Positions 16,048 to 22,337 of a stretch of 23,416 nucleotides of DNA are shown here, piece by piece. Each line of letters begins with the position of its first letter. The stretch's first letter is position 1. A model generated the notes under the pieces. That model had not been told where the DNA came from. It made no database searches and saw nothing but the letters and a program-made list of their open reading frames with translations. The translations under genes were made by a program, and so were the position numbers. This DNA is from a virus, in IMG/VR virus record IMGVR_UViG_3300036981_000146, positions 1 to 23,416 of that record. One strand, written 5' to 3'.

Positions 16048-17134
16048 TGTTCATCCCGTCCCATTTGTTGCAGTCAACTACATGATAGAAAAGGTTCAAA
16101 CGGAATCGCTGACATTCATCACAGAGGGGATGCCCTCGCCGTGCTTCGCTCATTTGGTCCTGAGTCATGTCCAGATATTTGCCCATCGTCAATCTCCGAT
16201 CATCGGTCCAGCAGCAGTGCTGCACTGATCCATCACAGCGGATTAGCGTGAAAACGTCAGCGATGATGCATACCGAAGGTATGGGGAAACGCTTGTAAAG
16301 CTGCCTGGCTTTAATCGGATGAAAGCGCAGGCGATCCATAGCTTTCTCATATTGAATCTTAGAAGCAGGCAAAGCCGTATTCAGGTCCAAGCCGTCTGCT
16401 GCGATGCGGTAGAGCGGCACGGTTTTACCATGCTTTCGCTCGATCTCACGAAGGCTTTGGATGGTGTTCTCCAAGCTGATCGTGCGTGCCCATGAAATCA
16501 TAAACAGAAAGCCGAGCGGCTTAACGAAGTCCTCCATCTGCTGCATTTCTTCTAAATTGTCGTTGTACATGTGATAGCTGACGGCAATTTGGACAGAGCC
16601 ATTCCAGCGATTACACGCATCTTTGAGACGATGCAGGTTGTCTTTGACCTTCTGAATATCACCCCCAATGTGAGTCTTTTCGTAAGTCGATTGCGTGAAT
16701 CCTGACACGCTGACGATGAATAAGTCCGGGGCCGCCTTTAGAAAATCCTCCAGCCGATTGAGGTGGTTCAAATTGCTAGACACTTCACAGCGCAGTCCCC
16801 GGCTTTTGATTGCAGTAACACATTCGGGCAGGTGGGGATGCAGGAAGGGTTCGGAATTGCAGTAGCCGCATACGATGGCACTCGGATTTTCAGACTTTAT
16901 CTTATCCAGAATCTTGCCCAACAGGTCCATGTCCATGATTCCCGGTTTATACTCGTAGCCCTCTCGGTTGCCAGCGTGGCACAGAGCGCACTTGAGATTA
17001 CAGTTGCTGTTGATCTCCAACACGTAGCGCCAGGATTTCGTGTCAAGCGCACTTGCGGGAATTGGCCCATCGGCCTCGATGTAGGGACGCTTGGAAAGGG
17101 CGTAAGCGGCTACTAATTCAGATGAGAGTGGCAT
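16031..17134 (-). CDS. Radical SAM enzyme with SPASM-like C-terminus
   Basis: 367 aa from the ATG at 17134; ATGs at 17152 and further upstream are possible but overlap the previous gene more. Cys45-x3-Cys49-x2-Cys52 (CNLKCALC) binds the 4Fe-4S cluster that cleaves SAM. GYCNSEPFLHPHL, ISVSGFTQSTYE-like and VSSNLNHL segments follow the radical SAM barrel pattern. A C-terminal Cys group (Cys near 289, CDGSVQHCCW, then LCDEC near 340) looks like a SPASM/Twitch auxiliary-cluster domain. Such enzymes modify peptides or sugars. Because the next gene is a deoxysugar methyltransferase and the previous three are glycosyltransferase-like, a sugar substrate seems more likely than a peptide, and no precursor-peptide gene was seen nearby. 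The SPASM call is less certain than the radical SAM call. Confidence 0.8.
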   Translation of the reverse strand: MPLSSELVAAYALSKRPYIEADGPIPASALDTKSWRYVLEINSNCNLKCALCHAGNREGYEYKPGIMDMDLLGKILDKIKSENPSAIVCGYCNSEPFLHPHLPECVTAIKSRGLRCEVSSNLNHLNRLEDFLKAAPDLFIVSVSGFTQSTYEKTHIGGDIQKVKDNLHRLKDACNRWNGSVQIAVSYHMYNDNLEEMQQMEDFVKPLGFLFMISWARTISLENTIQSLREIERKHGKTVPLYRIAADGLDLNTALPASKIQYEKAMDRLRFHPIKARQLYKRFPIPSVCIIADVFTLIRCDGSVQHCCWTDDRRLTMGKYLDMTQDQMSEARRGHPLCDECQRFRLNLFYHVVDCNKWDGMNNVPTP

Positions 17135-17139
17135 AGTAT

Positions 17140-17835
17140 TTATATTCTGCATGTGTCCATTTTTGAAGGGTTCCATAAAGGGCCATGATAGTCTTTCACT
17201 CGCGGAAGTCGAGGACCGTTTCCAATCCAAACCTCGCTCTCGTACCGGCTTTCAATCGAATCGATTCCTGAGAGCTTGATCCTGTCGCGTTCCATAATCG
17301 AAGGCAGGGTAGCAAGGAATGACGCCTTTGCCCACCAAAAATTGCCAGCCCAAATGGATTGGCCTGGAGGGGTTTGATCCCCAGTCATCCAATGCGATCC
17401 GACCGACTCCCATCCCGAATCCAAGTCTTGCACGCATGTTCGCCAGTTTTTTACAGCGTTCTTCATCATGCACTTTCTCCATGTTTCGGTGTAATCGTTT
17501 GGCGGATGAGTGGCTCCTTTGGAATGGAAATAGAGGACGTTCCAATCTACGTGGCCCGGAAGCCACTGCTCAATCATCCTTAGCGTGCGGCACTCGTTTT
17601 TGCACTGCAAACCGTGCAGCGTGATCTTTGCCTTGGGCGGGATAAGCAGGTTCGCAATCTGGCGACTCTCGACGCCCCCGTTGATTCCAACGTGAAATTC
17701 AGTTGCCGTGTTCAGCAGGCCGTTGCTCCTGATCTCGTTCATCTGATCTCGAATGATGGGGATCGATGGTTCCAGGAGGTTCTCCTCTGTGTCCTGAAAG
17801 AATAGGCAGTGATAGAAAATGGCAATCGGTTTCAT
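17140..17835 (-). CDS. Glycosyltransferase-like protein 3 (FHSKG type)
   Basis: 231 aa. The start at 17835 (MKPIAIFYHC) is chosen because it forms an ATGA overlap with the upstream stop; the frame is open for nine more codons. Key features: NVLYFHSKGATH (99-110), TETWRKCMMKNAVKNW (117-131) and WAGNFWWAKASFL (162-174). The pattern FHSKG, WR-x-x-M and GNFWWA recurs in uncharacterised glycosyltransferase-like proteins and echoes the HTKK motif of RgpF-like rhamnan synthesis proteins. It probably transfers a sugar in the cytoplasm, since no membrane segment is seen. It directly precedes the radical SAM gene by 5 bp. Activity and acceptor unknown. Confidence 0.7.
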   Translation of the reverse strand: MKPIAIFYHCLFFQDTEENLLEPSIPIIRDQMNEIRSNGLLNTATEFHVGINGGVESRQIANLLIPPKAKITLHGLQCKNECRTLRMIEQWLPGHVDWNVLYFHSKGATHPPNDYTETWRKCMMKNAVKNWRTCVQDLDSGWESVGSHWMTGDQTPPGQSIWAGNFWWAKASFLATLPSIMERDRIKLSGIDSIESRYESEVWIGNGPRLPRVKDYHGPLWNPSKMDTCRI

Positions 17836-18593
17836 GCGGCGACGTTCATTAGACACGGCCAACAGTTATCTCCGCTCCACGGCGAGCAGTACGCGAATGA
17901 ATTCTTCTTGCACATATTGGACTCGAAATAGGGTCGCTCGCACATTCGATCTCCTGCCAGCATATCGCGTTGCTGCCCTCTTGCGTATCCTTGCGGATCA
18001 GAATCCCAGTCTCTCCAGGTCAAATCTTTTGTGCGCGTGATCACCCAGGATTCAATCCCTTTAGACTTCAACCATTCCGTGAAACAATTTCGACCGTGCT
18101 CGAATGGGTGGCGCTGGTCCGGGCTCATTACCTGAGTCGGATAGCCGTTCATCAATTCCGGATTCATCCAGAATGCCGTGGTGCGAATATGCGGCCAGAC
18201 GTTCACCGATGGATTGCCCCGGTTCCCCATCGCGCCGTATTGCGCATTGCCATGATTCCTGAACGCTGAGGCCATCCTCAAGAGCCATCCGCCGCGCGTG
18301 AAAAAGGTGGAAGCGCCAAAGAATACCATCATGTCGCAAGGCGCGTTCCTGGCCGCGCATTGAAACGCGCCGATGTCGTAGCCCGAATTGTCGTGTTCGA
18401 TAAAACCGCAATTTTTCAAGGGAGAAAACAGGCATGTGATTTCGCTCGTAGCCCTGATTCCGTTCAGGACAATAACGGTTTCATGCTCGATCCCGGGCGG
18501 AAAATCGTGGTAGCATTTCAAAAACCGAAACAAATAGTTGTCGCAGTTAGCGCCAGACCCGGGGGCATAAACATAGACGACAACGACTTTCAT
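17832..18593 (-). CDS. Glycosyltransferase-like protein 2 (RgpF-like)
   Basis: 253 aa from the ATG at 18593, placed by its ATGA overlap with the preceding stop. A Rossmann-like N-terminus (MKVVVVYVYAPG) is followed by NSGYDIGAF (69-77), which resembles the N-x-GRDIGPF motif of RgpF/rhamnan-synthesis proteins. Then come CDMMVFFGASTFFTRGGW (86-103), a TTAFWMNPEL segment and a PFEHGRNCF motif. It aligns along its length with the next gene upstream, so the two are paralogues. The C-terminus is Cys/Trp-rich (SPWSGDNCWPCLM). It is likely a cytoplasmic glycosyltransferase acting on a phage- or host-derived glycan. Confidence 0.72.
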   Translation of the reverse strand: MKVVVVYVYAPGSGANCDNYLFRFLKCYHDFPPGIEHETVIVLNGIRATSEITCLFSPLKNCGFIEHDNSGYDIGAFQCAARNAPCDMMVFFGASTFFTRGGWLLRMASAFRNHGNAQYGAMGNRGNPSVNVWPHIRTTAFWMNPELMNGYPTQVMSPDQRHPFEHGRNCFTEWLKSKGIESWVITRTKDLTWRDWDSDPQGYARGQQRDMLAGDRMCERPYFESNMCKKNSFAYCSPWSGDNCWPCLMNVAA

Positions 18594-19303
18594 TTGTACG
18601 GAATGTCGATCAGCCTTGACCACTGGACTTTCCTTTTAGGCGTTTCGTGATGCCAGTTGTCTGTGTGCGAACACCACATCAGGCAATTGCTTTGATCGTC
18701 TCTCCACAGGATGTTCTTTGGACTGCGCCATTGGCGCGGCTCCCATTCTCCATCCCATGTCACCATCCGCACTGGCAATCCCCGGGCCTGTGCTCGTCTC
18801 CAGAGTGAGTTTGCGCCGTGCTCGAATTCATACCGTGTCTTTCTGTCCACAGCCAAATACGGGTAGGCCGCAATCAGTTTTGGGGTGGTGAAAAACGCAG
18901 TCGTGTTTAGGTGAGAGCGAACGAGATTGCTGCTGAATGGTCCGTACATTCCCGGGCCGTGCTGTTCCCAGGCGTCAACCAGCCGCTTGAGCCAGCCGGA
19001 CCTGTGAAAGTAGTTGGACTCGCCGAGACACAGCATCGCGTCGTAATCCGCGCACGGCCCCCGGGCTGCATCCTGATAAGCGCTCACGTCCCGGCCTGGA
19101 TCGTTCGCCCTTGGGTAGAACAGCGGATTAAGCGGAGCGAAGATCATCGCCAGTTCCGTGCTCAACGGCCCCCCGTTGCAAATCACCATCAAATCTGCAT
19201 CAGCCCCAGGCGGATACTCGTTGAACGTCGCTACGAACCGGCTGGCGTAGTCGGCGGTGATCGGGCCGAGGGTGACTGCGATATAGGCTATGCAGACGCG
19301 CAC
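18590..19303 (-). CDS. Glycosyltransferase-like protein 1 (RgpF-like)
   Basis: 237 aa from the GTG at 19303, chosen because it aligns with the N-terminus of its paralogue (MRVCIAYIAV against MKVVVVYVYA). An ATG at 19345 is the alternative but would overlap the HNH gene by 58 bp. NDPGRDVSAYQ (67-77) is a good RgpF-type N-x-GRD motif; DYDAMLCLGESNYFHRSGW (86-104), NTTAFFTTPKL and YEFEHGANS also match the paralogue. Tandem paralogues of this type usually add different sugars or act at successive steps. The 5' end is entangled with the HNH gene, so the original start may have been remodelled when that gene arrived. Confidence 0.7.
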   Translation of the reverse strand: MRVCIAYIAVTLGPITADYASRFVATFNEYPPGADADLMVICNGGPLSTELAMIFAPLNPLFYPRANDPGRDVSAYQDAARGPCADYDAMLCLGESNYFHRSGWLKRLVDAWEQHGPGMYGPFSSNLVRSHLNTTAFFTTPKLIAAYPYLAVDRKTRYEFEHGANSLWRRAQARGLPVRMVTWDGEWEPRQWRSPKNILWRDDQSNCLMWCSHTDNWHHETPKRKVQWSRLIDIPYK

Positions 19304-19728
19304 GGTTTTCGACCGAAGGTAGTGAGAGCTTTCTCCATCGTCCATCCCCTGGACAAGCGATTCAGTATCACAGAAGAATGAACTCCAAGCGTTTTAGCAA
19401 ACTCCGTGAGGGTGTACCTTTTCCCATTCCGCTCAATGTAGTGCATGTTCCGTCTGTTTTGATTCTGCTCAAACATCGTGGCCCATCGGCAGTTTCCTGG
19501 CTCATAGTTTCCGTTGCTTTCAATACGATCAAGCGTGTGCTTCTTGGTTGGCCTTGGTCCCATGTCTAAAGCAAATAATGGAAAACTGTCCCAACGTTCG
19601 CAGATCGTCACACCGCGTCCTCCATAATACTTGAATTTAGGATGCTTCGGATTATGACAACGATCTCTCATGTGATTCCATGCAGAATATGAGTCATGCC
19701 GAGTCCGTGTGCATCGGGGAAATGTCAT
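19288..19728 (-). CDS. HNH homing-endonuclease-like protein 2
   Basis: 146 aa. It has the same catalytic core as the protein at 14252-14797: SAWNHMRDRCHNP, YYGGRGVTICERW, FALDMGPRPTKKHTLDRIESNGNYEPGNCRWAT, QNRR. It lacks the N-terminal zinc ribbon but carries a C-terminal helix-turn-helix of the NUMOD kind (YTLTEFAKTLG, then ILNRLSRGWTMEKALTT), used for site recognition. Its start overlaps the upstream stop as ATGA and its end overlaps the glycosyltransferase gene, so it is spliced tightly into the operon. Probably a mobile selfish gene. Confidence 0.85.
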   Translation of the reverse strand: MTFPRCTRTRHDSYSAWNHMRDRCHNPKHPKFKYYGGRGVTICERWDSFPLFALDMGPRPTKKHTLDRIESNGNYEPGNCRWATMFEQNQNRRNMHYIERNGKRYTLTEFAKTLGVHSSVILNRLSRGWTMEKALTTFGRKPCASA

Positions 19729-20396
19729 GTCAACGCTCCATCCTTATTTTTTATCCAACACGCCACGGGAAATTCGTCCATCACTTCCGTTTTGGTTCCC
19801 TTGAGAATGTGGTCCAGTGGACAGAAACATTTCAATTTTAGGAGACAGCGGCACACGTTGCACGATTGAAGTTTCTCGTCGAATGGCGTCTCAAGTTTCA
19901 AATCAGAACGTGCTGACAGCGTTGCTCGAATCAGTTCTGCTGGAGAAGTTGTGTACCAGTCGCCAGGAACATTCATCGGGCAGGCCACGCACACCTTTGC
20001 CCGCGCATCAGCCAGTTCTTGCGCGACTGGCTTTCCGCCGCTTGTCAACCAGTCGAGGATAACGGCTGTCCCCTGGGCAGCACGGCGGATATTACCTGCC
20101 ACAGCAACCACGCGGCTTGGGAGGCGGCTCGTCTGTGGCGAAAAAAAAACAGGGGCGACTTGTGGAATTCCCAACCTCGCCCGGGTGTACTTCTCCAATT
20201 CATCCCCCACAGCCACCGGATCGGTGCTCAGGTTATGCTTGGCGGTGATTGCCGGATTCTGTTTCCGATGCTTCACAATCGCATCGACGGAAGCCTGGAA
20301 TCCAACCATTGCCATTGGGTTAGTCCAACCTGTTTGAGGCTGGCGGAATGACCAGCCTTGATTTGGAAACTGATGTCTGTTGAAGGTGTCTGCCAT
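19725..20396 (-). CDS. Cys-rich terminase-linked protein, unknown function
   Basis: 223 aa. The first half contains FNRHQFPNQGWSFRQPQTGW and a middle GNIRRAAQGTAVILDWLTSGG. The second half holds eight Cys residues: VCVAC, SCNVCRC, KCFC and a final ACW, spaced like a zinc-ribbon or double zinc-knuckle. I have a sense of similar proteins in environmental phage genomes but no functional name. It lies 3 bp after the terminase gene, so a role in packaging (a small-terminase substitute or DNA-binding partner) is possible but unproved. A run of nine T residues in the coding strand (20149-20141) is in frame but prone to slippage. Confidence 0.75.
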   Translation of the reverse strand: MADTFNRHQFPNQGWSFRQPQTGWTNPMAMVGFQASVDAIVKHRKQNPAITAKHNLSTDPVAVGDELEKYTRARLGIPQVAPVFFSPQTSRLPSRVVAVAGNIRRAAQGTAVILDWLTSGGKPVAQELADARAKVCVACPMNVPGDWYTTSPAELIRATLSARSDLKLETPFDEKLQSCNVCRCLLKLKCFCPLDHILKGTKTEVMDEFPVACWIKNKDGALT

Positions 20397-20399
20397 AGT

Positions 20400-22184
20400 T
20401 TATGAATAGTTCAGTGCCATTCTCTTACGCCCCTGCCGGTATTTCGTCAATTCGGATTGCAGGTAATCGTCATCCATCTTATTTGCGCCCTGGTACTCGG
20501 GCAGGCTCTCGATCATAAAGCCCAGCCGCCGCGCCCCTTCGATCAGGATCGCCAGCCAATCGCCCAAGTCAGGAGAAACGCCTGTTCGATCTTTGGTGTC
20601 CTCTTTCTTCTCAAGCTCGTATTTGTCGCCCTTCTCTTTCGTCCATTCTCGAAGGTAGAACTCCTCGGCCACGTCGCGCGGCAACTCCCGAATCTGACGG
20701 GACATCACCGAGAGGCGAACGCTGAACCATAGCTCTGTCACGAATTTGATGTAGTGCTCGTCGCACCGCTTTAGCCGTTTCGCGCCCGTTTGACGGTCCA
20801 CAACGTATTCATCGCCCGAAACCGGTCGCTTGCTCGGGCTGCCGCCGAAGTTCACCGCGTTGGCGTCCGTGCTGAAAAGTTTGCTCATTGCCACCGCCGC
20901 GGTCGCCCTCATGCCGGCGTCGTAGAACATGTGCGCCCCGGGTATGCCCAGCGCCTTGCACTCGCTGGCCACGTACATAGCGATCTGGTCCTCTGGCTCC
21001 GGGGTCACGCTGATCTGGATGTTGGATGGGGGGTGGACGCAGAATATCACCGCGCCGGTGACGTCTTTGCCGAATTCACCCCAGCCCGCCGTCGCGCGGT
21101 CGCCGCCAAACCCCATGTCGCACGCGTACACCCTCGTCGTTTCTTCCCCGCTCCATACTACCTCCTTGAATGCGTGGTAACGCTCGCACATTTCCTGGGT
21201 AAGAACGCGATGGGCAAACAATCCCGGCTTTCGGAATCCGGCGATCTGGCTGTAATACTGCTCGCTGTTGCGGCCGTAACGGTCGCCTACGCTCTTTTCA
21301 TCTGTCCGACTCACCAGATACGGATACCTGTCCGGTTCGGTCTCGGGGAAATCGTAGTTCGGCGAGTCCGGCCCTACGAGGGTGATCGTGTGCCCACCAT
21401 AGCGGTTCGGGAAAACCTCCGTCTTGACTGGGTCCGGATGGTTTCCCCAGCCTTCCACCGGTTCGGAAATCTTGTCCAACGCCTTGAAATTCGCAATCGC
21501 GTTTCCAACGAAAACGCCTTTAAAATCGCCCTTGTCCAGATTGCTGAGAATCGTCAGGTACTCGGCGGTCATAAACTGGGCCTCATCCCCCAGGACCCGC
21601 CGCCGCTTCTGCTTGATGCCGACGAACTTCTCAAGCCCGCCGACCCAGGTGCCGCGCCGGTCGAGGCAGGGAATGCAAATGATCCCCTTCCGGATGTCCC
21701 GGATGGGCGTGTCCTCTCCCAGCTTGTCGGTGAACACGCCATGCAACGATTCGACAACGTGGCCCGGGAGCCAGGGATGCAGTTCCTTGGCTTTGATAAG
21801 CAGATCCTTGATGTCGCCCCACACGCGCAATTGCAGGCCGCGTAAATCCGTCGAGCTTATCAGAATCAGGGTTTCATGCGGGAACACGAAGTAATCCGTA
21901 AGGCCGAAGCGGGACAAGGCGACGTGCGTTTTGCCTGAATCTCGTGATCCGCTGATTGCCGTGATCCGGTTGGCCAGGATTTCAGACAGCATCAGGTCGC
22001 TCCAGCGATGATGATCTTCGGTGGTCGGCCAGATCAGGCTTTGCAGGGCTCGGTAATGGGCGAACAACCCTTCTCCGTACTTTTTGCCGTCCACCGTCAG
22101 AAATCCTCCGGCCCGGATGAACTCCATTTCAACTTGTAAGGGGCTGCTTTGTGGGGACCATTTCAGTCCGTAACGCATCGGCAT
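20400..22184 (-). CDS. terL: Terminase large subunit
   Basis: 594 aa. The ATPase domain has the Walker A GSRDSGKT (79-86) and Walker B VLGDE (197-201, Asp200-Glu201). The RNase H-like nuclease domain has Asp356 in ACDMGFGGDRA, Asp422 in MFYDAGM, and Asp539/Asp542 in SPDLGDW, consistent with the acidic metal-binding set. It is the motor that packages DNA into the prohead through the portal and cuts concatemers. MPMRY is taken as the start; the second ATG, two codons later, is equally good. No small terminase gene is recognisable. It is the first gene of the leftward operon, opposite the divergent structural gene at 22338. Confidence 0.92.
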   Translation of the reverse strand: MPMRYGLKWSPQSSPLQVEMEFIRAGGFLTVDGKKYGEGLFAHYRALQSLIWPTTEDHHRWSDLMLSEILANRITAISGSRDSGKTHVALSRFGLTDYFVFPHETLILISSTDLRGLQLRVWGDIKDLLIKAKELHPWLPGHVVESLHGVFTDKLGEDTPIRDIRKGIICIPCLDRRGTWVGGLEKFVGIKQKRRRVLGDEAQFMTAEYLTILSNLDKGDFKGVFVGNAIANFKALDKISEPVEGWGNHPDPVKTEVFPNRYGGHTITLVGPDSPNYDFPETEPDRYPYLVSRTDEKSVGDRYGRNSEQYYSQIAGFRKPGLFAHRVLTQEMCERYHAFKEVVWSGEETTRVYACDMGFGGDRATAGWGEFGKDVTGAVIFCVHPPSNIQISVTPEPEDQIAMYVASECKALGIPGAHMFYDAGMRATAAVAMSKLFSTDANAVNFGGSPSKRPVSGDEYVVDRQTGAKRLKRCDEHYIKFVTELWFSVRLSVMSRQIRELPRDVAEEFYLREWTKEKGDKYELEKKEDTKDRTGVSPDLGDWLAILIEGARRLGFMIESLPEYQGANKMDDDYLQSELTKYRQGRKRMALNYS

Positions 22185-22337
22185 GAAGGTTTCTTACCTT
22201 GACTTGCTCGTTTTATCAAGCGAAGTATGCTCGCATGGTTAGCTGACGGTTATGTTTTTAGACCCATACCAGATACGGCGGGCAATTCGAGACGGAATCA
22301 GTCTTTCGGTCGTGGGGACACTTGTAAAATCCTAATT
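22185..22337. promoter_or_regulatory. Divergent intergenic region with promoter-like sites
   Basis: 153 bp separate the terminase (minus) from the plus-strand gene, so both transcripts probably start here. On plus, TTGCTC (22204-22209) with TATGCT (22226-22231, 16-bp spacer) is a weak promoter, and TAAAAT at 22325-22330 lies only 7 bp before the ATG. On minus, TTGCCC with TCTAAA at 17-bp spacing is similarly weak. A near-palindrome (ACTTGCT at 22202-22208, AGCGAAGT at 22219-22226) could be an operator, and a small stem (AAGGT/ACCTT, 22186-22200) abuts the terminase start. None is strong by eye. Confidence 0.35.

Noticed and set aside
16031-17134. Radical SAM gene considered as a RiPP maturase
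   Set aside because: No small precursor-peptide gene or transporter is seen nearby, and all neighbours are sugar-related.
20141-20149. Nine-base homopolymer considered as a frameshift or sequencing error
   Set aside because: The minus-strand frame reads through it (Val-Phe-Phe-Ser) and the protein keeps a consistent character on both sides; slippage remains only a possibility.
20790-21845. Plus-strand ORF of 351 codons opposite the terminase
   Set aside because: It is the antisense shadow of a terminase with intact Walker and nuclease motifs; no motif of its own.
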